NCBI GenBank assembly: GCA_963210315.1
Contig: OY723242.1
Span: 1,550,001-1,614,000 of the forward strand
DNA: 64,000 nt
From: Rhynchopus euleeides
Taxonomy: Eukaryota; Euglenozoa; Diplonemea; Diplonemida; Diplonemidae
Direction: 5' to 3'
Positions 24,153-35,767 of the stretch are shown here, one piece after another (position 1 is the stretch's first letter; each line of letters opens with the position of its first letter). A model generated the notes under the pieces. That model had not been told where the DNA came from, did not search any database, and saw only the letters and a list, made by a program, of their open reading frames with translations. A program made the position numbers and the translations under genes.

Positions 24153-24521
24153 GTGGTGATGTCCTCGTCATGCAGGTCTTCTAGCTTGATCATTCCGACC
24201 GCACCGTACTCCTTCTGGGCGGCTTGCCGAGCGCATGCACTCAATCTCGTTGCGGTGCACACTGCCAAGGACCACCCTGTCATCCACGCAAGCTACGACC
24301 TTGTCTCGAGCACGTTTGCCTTGCTGGGGATGGCACATGCAAACTCCGATGTTTTCGGGAGTGCATGTCCGCTTTGGAGAGGATCGACGGATTCGGGTTC
24401 TGGCGGGACCGCGATTTGTGCAGTGTTGGAGACACCCGCTGGTGTTCGCATGAGCGCACGTTGTGCGCATCGTCTGACTGACTGCCTCAAGGGGGTGGTC
24501 ATGCAACAAGCTCGACCATGA
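24153..24521 (+). pseudogene. hAT-type (DUF4371/TTF-like) transposase relic, left arm
   Basis: The frame at 24153 reads ACRAHALNLVAVHTAKDHPV then HASYDLVSSTFALLG. This resembles the conserved CxxHxLNLV stretch and following helix of hAT-superfamily transposases with the TTF/DUF4371 architecture. Further on, another frame reads LCSVGDTRWCSHERTLCA, which fits the downstream SDTRW motif of the same family. The homology therefore changes frame, and only a fragment of the transposase is present. Duplicated in the right arm at 36287-36655. It is a DNA-transposon fossil. Confidence 0.6.
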
Positions 24522-24743
24522 AGGTAGTTGCCCTTCGTGAGGCGTACCAGCAGAGCAGCACCCTCAGGGGGGTTTGTCCTGATGCGGGAGGTGATGCGAA
24601 GCCGCGCTCCGTCAGTACGTGGACGCATTGAAAGCTCAGTTCCGTCCCTTCGGGGAGCTGCGTGGAGCAACACGCCACTGCTGTTCGGCAGAGCCTGGTC
24701 CAGCCGTGTTGGGTGTGATTCTGAGAGGGTTTGCGCGGGTCGC

Positions 24744-24769
24744 GCGCGCCGAAGGCGCGCGCGAAAAAT
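24744..24769. repeat. CG hairpin
   Basis: TCGCGCGCGCC and its complement around GAA. The mirror copy lies at about 36044-36069. Confidence 0.8.
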
Positions 24770-24952
24770 TTCAAAACCAGAAAAACCGGAAAACGGCGCC
24801 AGAAAAAAAGTCTATCTTATACCCTGTAACAAATCCCGCCTCAAAAAAAAAGACATGATCGACGGGACACACCACAGCCGAGCTTGTGATTGTCACCACA
24901 ATAAAGTATTGTCATCGTGCCCCCTCTCCCCCCCCCGTCGCCTTGGATCCAC

Positions 24953-25030
24953 CCTGTACAGTATATCTGGTGTGGTGACTACAACTAGGACAACCATTGC
25001 GTGAAGGTGTGGGGAGATTTGCCTTTGCTT

Positions 25031-25099
<69 letters not shown>

Positions 25100-25112
25100 A
25101 CAATCAAACCCC
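24953..25112 (+). repeat. Module B copy with expanded TC tract
   Basis: GTGTGGTGACTACAACTAGG and ATTGCGTGAAGGTGTGGGG, then a (TC)n tract at 25029-25098 with two TTT interruptions, then CGACAATCAAACCCCC. The microsatellite has grown from the pyrimidine stretch of the module. Confidence 0.75.
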
Positions 25113-25272
25113 CACCCCCTCGCTACAATGATGACACCAGTTACGCACACTTCCACAGATGAGTGCCTTGACGTTTGATCATGAGAACCAAAGAACGTTT
25201 TTGCATACCATCACAGCCTAATTGCCCACACAGTACAACAACACAACACAGGCCGGAAAAAACACTGGATTT

Positions 25273-25350
25273 CAGACACAACCTGCATAACGAGTGAAGG
25301 GTGATCATGCTTGTGCTCCTTTCAAATTCGATTTCGCTACCCCCCCCGCC
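25273..25350 (+). repeat. Module A copy
   Basis: CAGACACAACCTGCATAACG then AGTGAAGGGTGATCATG. Homology continues upstream (AACACTGGA), as in the copy at 44484. Confidence 0.75.
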
Positions 25351-25512
25351 CCCTCGCCATCAATTCTACATTCTACTCTTTACCCCCCCCCCCTCGCCGT
25401 GCGAATTCCTCCACAAATCGGCATCCATCTGAACCGCAGTTCAGCTCGGTGTGCTTGATGCGCGTGTTTCGAGGCTTCACAACGGTCCCCCCAGCCCTAG
25501 CCCCCCGCCCTC

Positions 25513-25590
25513 CAGACAGACAACCTGCACAACGAGTGTGAAGGGATGACACATCTGTGATTTGCCGTTCTTCCGCTTCACCATCCCCCC
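25513..25590 (+). repeat. Module A copy, diverged
   Basis: CAACCTGCACAACGAGTGTG then AAGGGATGACA and TTCTTCCGCTTCACC. Confidence 0.65.
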
Positions 25591-25622
25591 ACCCCACTCC
25601 GCCAAGTTACATCGGAACAATG

Positions 25623-25706
25623 GTGTGGTGACGACAACAGGACAGGCATCGTGTGAACGTGTTGAGACTTGCCTTTGCTATCACTCTTGGCAATCAAACC
25701 CCCCAC
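25623..25706 (+). repeat. Module B copy
   Basis: ATGGTGTGGTGACGACAACA, then CATCGTGTGAACGTG and CTCTTGGCAATCAAACCCC. Confidence 0.65.
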
Positions 25707-25965
25707 CTGGCTAGGCTCTTCCCCGTTTCACTCGAATCGCGCTCTCCGTGTCTGACTGGTTCCAAGGGAGGGCAATGTACGTTTTTCGCTTCGCATTGCC
25801 GACGATTCGTGATACCACACACCCGATGTATGCGAGGGGGGGGGGGGGGGGGCGAATGCGAGCTTCCTCAGATCCTGTTCAGTGTCAAAAAGATGGCTGG
25901 AGTCGGACAACAGAAGAAGCAATTGCCATATTCGGCATGTTTCTTCAGCGAGTAGTGATGTTTTG

Positions 25966-26050
25966 CCCTGTGCCAGACTGTGTGTCGATTCCCGCACCTG
26001 CTCTGTGTGGGAAATCACTTTTTCCTGTACTTCTGATCGAAGCCCCCATT
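25966..26050 (+). repeat. ~95-bp foldback repeat (GCTTCGCTC family), copy
   Basis: TTTGCCCTGTGCCAGACTGT through to CTGTACTTCTGATCGAAGCC. Diverged; mirrored in the right arm. Confidence 0.5.
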
Positions 26051-27974
26051 AGTGAGTGGCCTTCGCAACTTCTGTGGCATGCTGAGCCAGGTTGGCAACA
26101 ACTAGCTTGCCTGCACTTCAAAGCGAAGGGATCGTTGCGCTGCGGCATTATGCTTGGTGCCCGCATCTTGAATGTCCCTTTGGTTGTTTTCTCACCGCGG
26201 GCAGGACCCCCCCCCCCCCCTGTTCAATGTCAAAATAAAACACGATGGCAGCCCTGTATTTTCATGCTGAGGAGGCTGGGAATCTCCCACCCACCCAACA
26301 AAGTAAGTCTGAAAGCCAACACTGATGGTGCACGCCACTGGGTGTCCCCCCCCCCCCCCCTCGTCATGGCAAGTCACGGCTCGGGCCACCCTCTGTCGAG
26401 TCACGCGTACGACAGTCTCGAGGTTGCGGGGCCAAGAAGGTGCGCGTACTCTTCGCACCCGACCCCAAGCCGCTTCTGTGTATGTGTGTGGTGACTACGT
26501 TTTATGGGGGAGACCCTGCGCGGATGATTGCCCACTCCCCGCCCATCCCTCGTCAGGGCGGAGGCCCCACTCGGGTTGGAGTGTGGGGCCAACTCAGTGC
26601 CACCCCGAGGAGGAGAGGGTGTGTTGACACTGTGTGCGCGTGGTGGTTCTATTATTCGCAAATCACACGCGAATCGACTCACGTGCCGCGACACAGAGAA
26701 CGGGCTGATGCCAGCAGAGTACAGCCTCTCATGAGTCTGCGTCTCCAGCTTCAACAAGCCCCGCGCCCTCTCCAAAATACCCAACAGAGGCGCATCTTGT
26801 TGTGCTGCCTGCCGGGCCAGTTTGTATTTCTATTGATTCGGACAGCTTCTCAAATATCGTGCTGGAACACCCCCTCCCTGTGTCCACGACAAAGGCGTGT
26901 GTGTTGTGTTGTGGGTTTTGAAGCCAGTTTTAAGGAGTATCTGCCGCGCACGCCACCTCGGCAGAAGGCACCTCCTGTGAGGCAGAGATCTTGCGGCTCA
27001 TTCGCCCAGCATGCCGCTTTGCAGCGAGCGGCGATGGTTCATTGCGGGGGGGGGGGGGGGGGGGGCCCTCTGCTTCGGGACACGAACCCGCTCCTGCAAA
27101 GCCTGCCTCCCCAACCTCCTCCCTCCCTTTTCCCTTCCCGGACAACTTGTGCTGATGTCGTATCGTGCCATCCAGTTGCGGGATCATGGGAATTGCGGCG
27201 TGTAAGGGGCCTTCACTACCAGGTGTGGCTGAGCGGGAAGTGGTGAGGGGTGGCCTGCTGTCCCCCCCACTGACTGACGAGCCGCGACTGGCTGTGCCAG
27301 GTAGCGAGGTTCTCCGTGCTTTTGTTCTTTTTGTGTCACAAACCCACCTCGGTGTGGGGCGCGGTGTGCCCGACACAACGATGGATCGCATCGAGAAGGG
27401 GCGGTGGCGGTGTGGTGTGGGGGGGGGGGGGGGGGCTGGCCGGTGGAGGGGGCCAGAGTGATTGGGTGGGCTGTTGGACTGCTGGGCACCTAGTGGCGCG
27501 GTGCTCTTCCCTTGACAGCTTCTGACAGGCATCAGAAGCAGGCAGAGAGGGGGCACGCCCCGAACCCCCCACCCTCCCCACCCTCCTGCCCCGAGCTGAG
27601 CGGTTTCGAACATGATCTCCCGCTGGGTTGAGCAAACCTGAGCTGAGACCTGCCGTGGCCATGTCTTGTGGCTTGGGGCCCGCTAACCCCTTGGGGCCAA
27701 GCGGGCCTAAGGGGTGGGGGTGCTGAGCCTTCTGCACAAAGCCCCACTCTCAGCGTGCAGGACTGCTGCTGGGACCGACGCCGGTGCCCAGGAGATCATC
27801 AATAAGGTGCCAAACCCACACCCCGTCGCATGCCTGCATGCCAGAGGCTCAAGTGTGATCCGGAGGGGATGTGCTCTTGGGATTGTGGTGGTTGCACCGC
27901 CCCGTGACTTTGCCACACACCGCACCACACCACCAGCAGACACACACACAGACAAGACACAGGGAAGACGAAGG

Positions 27975-28907
27975 ATGTCAGGAGAAGGAATGGAGGTGTT
28001 CCTGAAGGACAGGCTGTGTGGGGAGCAGCATGCGGTGCACATCGGGGAGGGCGACACCCCGGTTCATCTCAAGGCAAACGCACTCGACGTGGTGCTCGGG
28101 TCCCCTCCCGACGCGCTTCCCGAGGACGTGGAGCTCTCGGTGGATGGGGTGGTGCTCGACGACAGCACCCCTCTGTCCGGTGCCGCACCTGTCTCCCACG
28201 GGTGCTCCATCGACGTCGCCCTCACAGGTGCTCGCTTCGTGAAGGTGTTGCAGCAGCAAAGGCGTATATATGGCTTTGACGTGAAGACCATACCTGCCTG
28301 GGCACGGGGTCTGCGTGATGTGGCGCTTGCGATGGTGCGGTGGAATGGCAGTGCATTGGAGCACCTCGATGAGTCATTCCGCAGTGACAAACACATCGTC
28401 AGTGTGGCGGTGACAAGGTCAGCTGTACTCCAGCACGCTTCCGAAGACCTGCTTGGGGACGAGGATGTGGTGCTGCTGGCTTCCTCGTTCTCCGGGGAAT
28501 CCGAACTTGAGTTTGCATCACCTGCACTGCTCAGCAACAAACCCTTCGTCCTCACTCTTGTGCAGCGTAACGGTGAGGCACTCAATCATGTCGATGCAGC
28601 GCTGCAGGCCGACAGGGAGGTCGTCATGGCGGCTGTCCAAAGTGACGGCAACGCACTCCAGTACGCGTGTGAGTCCCTCTGCAACGACAGGCAGGTGGTC
28701 ATGGCGGCAGGTGCCAGCTTGAGGCACGCGAGTGCTGCACTGCGCAACGACAAGGAGCTTGTGCTCCGTGCCATCAGGTTATGCTACGGTATGGATGCTT
28801 CGATTCAGCCAAACGAAGCCACGTGCTGCCGGCGGTGCGCGACGCTTTTTGGATCGCCGTTGACCCCGGGGACCCACCAACCCGTCGAATCCGCTCGTAC
28901 GCCGTAG
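27975..28907 (+). pseudogene. 5' fragment of ubiquitin-like/DUF4116 gene
   Basis: The first 276 codons (27975-28802) are the same as the start of the full gene on the opposite strand (30584-32806), both beginning at the ATG in GGATGTCAGG. At the duplication breakpoint the frame leaves the DUF4116 repeats and runs 34 unrelated codons to a stop at 28905-28907. The fragment retains the N-terminal ubiquitin-like domain and about seven DUF4116-type repeats (pattern DREVVMAAVxxDGNALxYA). It shares about 4 kb of upstream DNA with the full copy, so it may still be transcribed, towards that copy. Treat it as a truncated duplicate; a short functional product cannot be excluded. Confidence 0.85.
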
Positions 28908-29549
28908 CCGCTTCGGGTGCTTTTTTGCACGATTTCTGTGCCTCAGACACAGATTTTGGTGTGATTATTGCGCTATTTTGATTCACTCGGCCTGACCGAT
29001 GCATACGATTCGAAAAAATGGCGAAAAAATCGCTATCAACAACGGTGAACGAATGGAGGTAGATGGGGAAGTGGGAGGACACAGCACGCCCTCTCACTGA
29101 TCGCCATCTGTACACTACCTCTCTGTTCAAGGCGGTCAGTGTCACTTGATGGCGCTGCACACAAATCACTGCTACATCCCAGGGCGCCTTCCCTTGTGAG
29201 AATAGCGGAACTTCTGCGGTTGCAGTTTGGTGGTTGAGGCCGGCGGTGATATCACTTTGGTGACTGTGCTTCCTTCCCCCTGAGCTCGATCAGATCCAGG
29301 GCGACCTGGTGCTGCGTGGCTCCTGGTGTGCCATCTCTTGCATGCCACGGATGCCCACCAAGTCGAACCCGAAACATGACGACCCTTTCGAGATGTCATG
29401 GCCGCAAGCCCGCAAACCCAATCGCATTCGCAAGGTGGTTCGTCTCTTAGAGATCAGTGCTCGGGCCCAGCCTTCCGCGAGGGTGCTGGAACCGACATGC
29501 CGCAGCCCCGTACGCGCAAGGACTTGGCTCCAAGACCAGGCACATGCCA

Positions 29550-29603
29550 CAGGGGGGTGTGGGGGGCGGAGCCCCCCAGCCGCCGGAGGCCACGGTAGCG
29601 AAC
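29550..29603 (-). repeat. GC-hairpin repeat, copy 4
   Basis: Reverse orientation of the element at 12758, paired with copy 5 about 105 bp away. Confidence 0.85.
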
Positions 29604-29708
29604 GTCTGTTGGCCTGGCTCCATAGTCGCATACGCTCAAGTACAACACAACTGACAGATAGCACATGTCGCATGGGGGGACGATAAATTGTCGCGCAAAG
29701 ACACGCCA

Positions 29709-29763
29709 CAGGGGGGTCTGGGGGGCGGAGCCCCCCAGCCGCCGGAGGCCACGGTAGTGAACA
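29709..29763 (-). repeat. GC-hairpin repeat, copy 5
   Basis: Reverse orientation; CCACAGGGGGGTCTGGGGGG through CACGGTAGTGAACATCTG. Confidence 0.85.
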
Positions 29764-29847
29764 TCTGTTGGTTTGAGCTCGAGAGCAAGCCTCTCACACC
29801 ACCGCCCTCCGACCCCCCTCTCCACCCCCCAGGTGCAACATTTTTTT

Positions 29848-29965
29848 GCACCCGGAAAATGTGTTCTTTTGACTGTTTGAGCACATCCAAGACCGGGAAC
29901 ATAGAAGAATTCTGCCAATGCCAAGTAGGGTCACAATAAAACCCAAAGGAAAATGGTGCAAAAAA
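29848..29965. repeat. Direct repeat, unit 1
   Basis: GGAAAATGTGTTCTTTTGA through GAGCACATCCAAGACCGGGA to TAGGGTCACAATAAAA recurs at 30228-30345 with few differences. Confidence 0.85.
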
Positions 29966-30136
29966 GTAGTGACCACCACCCCCATCCCCACCTCCGGGTG
30001 CAAAATTTTTTTTACTAGTTACGAGCGACGAAGCGTAGCGAAGTCGCGAAGTAACGAAGGAAATCGTACGACTGAAGCTTTGGTTTAGCACCTCATGCCA
30101 CTTCACAGGGCCTCAACACAGCCTTGAGACAGCAAG

Positions 30137-30222
30137 TGTGCGCTCAACAAAAAGTAGTCCGGAACTGTTCTCCCACAGTTGCTGGACAGGGTGTCTATAA
30201 TAAAGCGAAAGGAGTACGATTT
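30137..30222 (+). repeat. Dispersed repeat E, copy 2
   Basis: GTGTGCGCTCAACAAAAAGT through CTGGACAGGGTGTC to CGAAAGGAGTACGATTT. Close to 21843-21932. Confidence 0.65.
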
Positions 30223-30227
30223 TTGGC

Positions 30228-30345
30228 CACGGAAAATGTGTTCTTTTGAATGTTTGAGCACATCCAAGACCGGGAACATAAAAATTTTCTGCCAATACCA
30301 AGTAGGGTCACAATAAAATCCAAAGGAAAAAAGTGCAAAAAATAG
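30228..30345. repeat. Direct repeat, unit 2
   Basis: Second copy of the unit at 29848-29965. Confidence 0.85.
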
Positions 30346-30583
30346 TGCAAAAAAATATTTTCCCCCCAAATTCCTATTTTCATTCCGTGAAATAGATACA
30401 CGCCTGTTGGATATATTCTTCTTGTTTTATTATTGCAGTGACACCACTTTGCAAAATGGAGCGGACCAGGACCCCCAAGGACCAGGAGGTGATCTCAGTG
30501 AGACTCATCCAGTCCTCCGTCATGGCCACCAGGTCAGAGTCGTGAGTGGTGACTGGATCATGAGAATGGAAAACCAAACCTGC

Positions 30584-32806
30584 TCAGGAAGAGGAAACAG
30601 ATTCCCGAACTGTCATGGTGTTGGCTTGAACAGTCGGTGCAGCGGATTCTGTTGCTGTGGTGCAGCTCTGTCGCTCGTGGTCATGCAGCTCGGGGAAGGC
30701 GGCAGCAACGACGTCGCTGTCGCGGCGCAGCGGGGCACACGCGTAGATGTAGGCGTCTGGGTCGGCACGCACAGCCGCCAGCACCACCTCCTTGTCGCAG
30801 CACAGCGCTGTGGGGGCGTACTTCAGGGCACGTCCCTCCTGGCGCACAGCCGCCAGCACCACCTCACGCTTGTTCCACAGTGTGTGGTCGGCGAAGTGCA
30901 GCGCCCAACCCGAACTCGTCACGGCTGCGAGGACCACCTCCTCGTCACCACAGAACACAGGATCGGCGAACTGCAGAGCACCGCCGTGTGCACGAGCCGC
31001 TTGAAGCACAACCGACCTGTCGCTTCGCAGTGAAGGGTCAGCGAACTGCAGCGCCCTCCCGTCCTGCAACACGGCCGCCAGTTGAAGCTCCTTGTCACGG
31101 CACAGTGAAGCACTGGCGTAGTGAAGAGCGCACCCGCACTTGCGTACGGCTGCAAGCATGAAGTCTCGGTTGCTGAGGAATGAAGAGTCGGCGTAATAAA
31201 GAGCACCCCCGTAATCGTGTGTGGCTGCGAGCACCACCTCCTCGTCTTTGTGGAATGTCACGTCAGCATGTTCCAGGGCAGACTGTGAGGACTTCACAGC
31301 AGCAAGGACGACCTCACGATCCTTGCGCAGGTTGGATGAAACAGACTTCAAAGCAAACCCATCCTTCCGCACGGCTGTGAGGACCACATCTCTGTTGCTG
31401 CGGATCGACTCATCACAGAACTCCAAGGCCATTGGGTCCTGTGCCACCGCAGCAAGCTGCACCTCCCTGTCGTTACTAACAGAGCAGTCGGCGTGCCCCA
31501 AGGCACGTCCCTGCAACTTGACACACTGCAGCACGAAGTCTCTGTTGGTGCGAAGCGAGGTGTCTGCTTCTCGGATCACATCTGGGTACCGCCGGACACC
31601 TGCCAGCACCACCTCCTCGTCCTTCTTCAGGTGTGAGGGTGCACAGTCCAGTGCATCGGAGTGACCCCACTTTGCTCTGCTGTGCATCGCAGCGAGCACC
31701 ACCTCCCTGTCGCCCTGCAGGGAAGGGTGGGCGTATTTGAGGGCGATGGGGTTGGTCTCGACTGCTGCAAGGATAAGGTCTCGGTCTTGGTGAAGCGGCA
31801 CATCTGAGCACGGCTCCTCCGCCTTGGGGATATACTCCAACACGCGACCGTTCCACAGGATCGCCTCGCGTTGGAACTCCGTGTTGTGACGCAGTGCGGA
31901 CGATGCACACTCGAAGGCTCTCCACGCACGGAGCCGCACGGTCGTCAACACCACATCCTTGTCGCCCCACAGGGCTTCCGAAGCATCCATACCGTAGCAT
32001 AACCTGATGGCACGGAGCACAAGCTCCTTGTCGTTGCGCAGTGCAGCACTCGCGTGCCTCAAGCTGGCACCTGCCGCCATGACCACCTGCCTGTCGTTGC
32101 AGAGGGACTCACACGCGTACTGGAGTGCGTTGCCGTCACTTTGGACAGCCGCCATGACGACCTCCCTGTCGGCCTGCAGCGCTGCATCGACATGATTGAG
32201 TGCCTCACCGTTACGCTGCACAAGAGTGAGGACGAAGGGTTTGTTGCTGAGCAGTGCAGGTGATGCAAACTCAAGTTCGGATTCCCCGGAGAACGAGGAA
32301 GCCAGCAGCACCACATCCTCGTCCCCAAGCAGGTCTTCGGAAGCGTGCTGGAGTACAGCTGACCTTGTCACCGCCACACTGACGATGTGTTTGTCACTGC
32401 GGAATGACTCATCGAGGTGCTCCAATGCACTGCCATTCCACCGCACCATCGCAAGCGCCACATCACGCAGACCCCGTGCCCAGGCAGGTATGGTCTTCAC
32501 GTCAAAGCCATATATACGCCTTTGCTGCTGCAACACCTTCACGAAGCGAGCACCTGTGAGGGCGACGTCGATGGAGCACCCGTGGGAGACAGGTGCGGCA
32601 CCGGACAGAGGGGTGCTGTCGTCGAGCACCACCCCATCCACCGAGAGCTCCACGTCCTCGGGAAGCGCGTCGGGAGGGGACCCGAGCACCACGTCGAGTG
32701 CGTTTGCCTTGAGATGAACCGGGGTGTCGCCCTCCCCGATGTGCACCGCATGCTGCTCCCCACACAGCCTGTCCTTCAGGAACACCTCCATTCCTTCTCC
32801 TGACAT
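30584..32806 (-). CDS. Ubiquitin-like + DUF4116-repeat protein, intact
   Basis: 740 codons, intronless. I chose the ATG at 32806 (context GGATGTCAGG) because it is the start conserved in all three family members; the frame is open 87 codons further upstream. Residues about 6-85 look ubiquitin-like: ELSVDGVVLDDSTPLSG and HGCSIDVALTG match the conserved strand and turn pattern of ubiquitin folds. Residues about 95-715 are roughly 25 tandem repeats of 24-26 residues, consensus LRxDREVVLAAVxxxGxALxYAxxS, which is the DUF4116 signature. The last 25 residues are Ser/Thr-rich. DUF4116 repeats are expanded in several protists and their function is unknown. No signal peptide or membrane segment is seen, so the product is probably cytosolic or nuclear. 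Its first 276 codons lie in the right arm of the inverted duplication. Confidence 0.9.
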   Translation of the reverse strand: MSGEGMEVFLKDRLCGEQHAVHIGEGDTPVHLKANALDVVLGSPPDALPEDVELSVDGVVLDDSTPLSGAAPVSHGCSIDVALTGARFVKVLQQQRRIYGFDVKTIPAWARGLRDVALAMVRWNGSALEHLDESFRSDKHIVSVAVTRSAVLQHASEDLLGDEDVVLLASSFSGESELEFASPALLSNKPFVLTLVQRNGEALNHVDAALQADREVVMAAVQSDGNALQYACESLCNDRQVVMAAGASLRHASAALRNDKELVLRAIRLCYGMDASEALWGDKDVVLTTVRLRAWRAFECASSALRHNTEFQREAILWNGRVLEYIPKAEEPCSDVPLHQDRDLILAAVETNPIALKYAHPSLQGDREVVLAAMHSRAKWGHSDALDCAPSHLKKDEEVVLAGVRRYPDVIREADTSLRTNRDFVLQCVKLQGRALGHADCSVSNDREVQLAAVAQDPMALEFCDESIRSNRDVVLTAVRKDGFALKSVSSNLRKDREVVLAAVKSSQSALEHADVTFHKDEEVVLAATHDYGGALYYADSSFLSNRDFMLAAVRKCGCALHYASASLCRDKELQLAAVLQDGRALQFADPSLRSDRSVVLQAARAHGGALQFADPVFCGDEEVVLAAVTSSGWALHFADHTLWNKREVVLAAVRQEGRALKYAPTALCCDKEVVLAAVRADPDAYIYACAPLRRDSDVVAAAFPELHDHERQSCTTATESAAPTVQANTMTVRESVSSS

Positions 32807-35697
32807 CCTTCGTCTTCCCTGTGTCTTGTCTGTGTGTGTGTCTGCTGGTGGTGTGGTGCGGTGTGTGGCAAAGTCACGGGGCGGTGCAACCACCACAATC
32901 CCAAGAGCACATCCCCTCCGGATCACACTTGAGCCTCTGGCATGCAGGCATGCGACGGGGTGTGGGTTTGGCACCTTATTGATGATCTCCTGGGCACCGG
33001 CGTCGGTCCCAGCAGCAGTCCTGCACGCTGAGAGTGGGGCTTTGTGCAGAAGGCTCAGCACCCCCACCCCTTAGGCCCGCTTGGCCCCAAGGGGTTAGCG
33101 GGCCCCAAGCCACAAGACATGGCCACGGCAGGTCTCAGCTCAGGTTTGCTCAACCCAGCGGGAGATCATGTTCGAAACCGCTCAGCTCGGGGCAGGAGGG
33201 TGGGGAGGGTGGGGGGGGGGGGGGGGGGGTTCGGGGCGTGCCCCCTCTCTGCCTGCTTCTGATGCCTGTCAGAAGCTGTCAAGGGAAGAGCACCGCGCCA
33301 CTAGGTGCCCAGCAGTCCAACAGCCCACCCAATCACTCTGGCCCCCTCCACCGGCCAGCCCCCCCCCCCCCCCCACACCACACCGCCACCGCCACCGCCC
33401 CTTCTCGATGCGATCCATCGTTGTGTCGGGCACACCGCGCCCCACACCGAGGTGGGTTTGTGACACAAAAAGAACAAAAGCACGGAGAACCTCGCTACCT
33501 GGCACAGCCAGTCGCGGCTCGTCAGTCAGTGGGGGGGACAGCAGGCCACCCCTCACCACTTCCCGCTCAGCCACACCTGGTAGTGAAGGCCCCTTACACG
33601 CCGCAATTCCCATGATCCCGCAACTGGATGGCACGATACGACATCAGCACAAGTTGTCCGGGAAGGGAAAAGGGAGGGAGGAGGTTGGGGAGGCAGGCTT
33701 TGCAGGAGCGGGTTCGTGTCCCGAAGCAGAGGGCCCCCCCCCCCCCCCCCCCCGCAATGAACCATCGCCGCTCGCTGCAAAGCGGCATGCTGGGCGAATG
33801 AGCCGCAAGATCTCTGCCTCACAGGAGGTGCCTTCTGCCGAGGTGGCGTGCGCGGCAGATACTCCTTAAAACTGGCTTCAAAACCCACAACACAACACAC
33901 ACGCCTTTGTCGTGGACACAGGGAGGGGGTGTTCCAGCACGATATTTGAGAAGCTGTCCGAATCAATAGAAATACAAACTGGCCCGGCAGGCAGCACAAC
34001 AAGATGCGCCTCTGTTGGGTATTTTGGAGAGGGCGCGGGGCTTGTTGAAGCTGGAGACGCAGACTCATGAGAGGCTGTACTCTGCTGGCATCAGCCCGTT
34101 CTCTGTGTCGCGGCACGTGAGTCGATTCGCGTGTGATTTGCGAATAATAGAACCACCACGCGCACACAGTGTCAACACACCCTCTCCTCCTCGGGGTGGC
34201 ACTGAGTTGGCCCCACACTCCAACCCGAGTGGGGCCTCCGCCCTGACGAGGGATGGGCGGGGAGTGGGCAATCATCCGCGCAGGGTCTCCCCCATAAAAC
34301 GTAGTCACCACACACATACACAGAAGCGGCTTGGGGTCGGGTGCGAAGAGTACGCGCACCTTCTTGGCCCCGCAACCTCGAGACTGTCGTACGCGTGACT
34401 CGACAGAGGGTGGCCCGAGCCGTGACTTGCCATGACGAGGGGGGGGGGGGGACACCCAGTGGCGTGCACCATCAGTGTTGGCTTTCAGACTTACTTTGTT
34501 GGGTGGGTGGGAGATTCCCAGCCTCCTCAGCATGAAAATACAGGGCTGCCATCGTGTTTTATTTTGACATTGAACAGGGGGGGGGGGGGGGTCCTGCCCG
34601 CGGTGAGAAAACAACCAAAGGGACATTCAAGATGCGGGCACCAAGCATAATGCCGCAGCGCAACGATCCCTTCGCTTTGAAGTGCAGGCAAGCTAGTTGT
34701 TGCCAACCTGGCTCAGCATGCCACAGAAGTTGCGAAGGCCACTCACTAATGGGGGCTTCGATCAGAAGTACAGGAAAAAGTGATTTCCCACACAGAGCAG
34801 GTGCGGGAATCGACACACAGTCTGGCACAGGGCAAAACATCACTACTCGCTGAAGAAACATGCCGAATATGGCAATTGCTTCTTCTGTTGTCCGACTCCA
34901 GCCATCTTTTTGACACTGAACAGGATCTGAGGAAGCTCGCATTCGCCCCCCCCCCCCCCCTCGCATACATCGGGTGTGTGGTATCACGAATCGTCGGCAA
35001 TGCGAAGCGAAAAACGTACATTGCCCTCCCTTGGAACCAGTCAGACACGGAGAGCGCGATTCGAGTGAAACGGGGAAGAGCCTAGCCAGGTGGGGGGTTT
35101 GATTGCCAAGAGTGATAGCAAAGGCAAGTCTCAACACGTTCACACGATGCCTGTCCTGTTGTCGTCACCACACCATTGTTCCGATGTAACTTGGCGGAGT
35201 GGGGTGGGGGGATGGTGAAGCGGAAGAACGGCAAATCACAGATGTGTCATCCCTTCACACTCGTTGTGCAGGTTGTCTGTCTGGAGGGCGGGGGGCTAGG
35301 GCTGGGGGGACCGTTGTGAAGCCTCGAAACACGCGCATCAAGCACACCGAGCTGAACTGCGGTTCAGATGGATGCCGATTTGTGGAGGAATTCGCACGGC
35401 GAGGGGGGGGGGGGTAAAGAGTAGAATGTAGAATTGATGGCGAGGGGGCGGGGGGGGTAGCGAAATCGAATTTGAAAGGAGCACAAGCATGATCACCCTT
35501 CACTCGTTATGCAGGTTGTGTCTGAAATCCAGTGTTTTTTCCGGCCTGTGTTGTGTTGTTGTACTGTGTGGGCAATTAGGCTGTGATGGTATGCAAAAAC
35601 GTTCTTTGGTTCTCATGATCAAACGTCAAGGCACTCATCTGTGGAAGTGTGCGTAACTGGTGTCATCATTGTAGCGAGGGGGTGGGGGTTTGATTGT

Positions 35698-35767
<70 letters not shown>

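Larger units (their letters stand above)
23908..28802 (+). repeat. Inverted duplication, left arm (4.9 kb)
   Basis: The reverse complement of 31979-36900. Wherever compared by eye the arms are identical except for length differences in homopolymers and the TC/GA microsatellite, which explain the 27-bp difference in arm length. The outer limits are exact: 23908 pairs with 36900 and the next bases differ; 28802 pairs with 31979 and the next bases differ. It carries a transposase relic, CG hairpin, modules A and B, and the 5' part of a DUF4116 gene. Confidence 0.95.
28803..30583. other. Spacer of the inverted duplication
   Basis: No gene is supported in this part of the spacer. It contains GC-hairpin copies 4 and 5, repeat E copy 2 and a direct repeat (29848-29965 and 30228-30345). 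The 3' part of the full DUF4116 gene occupies the rest of the spacer up to 31978. Confidence 0.6.

Noticed and set aside
33553-34626. 357-codon minus frame in the right arm, with its mirror at 26440-27246
   Set aside because: It crosses several C/G homopolymers whose lengths differ between arms, changing the frame. No domain is recognisable.
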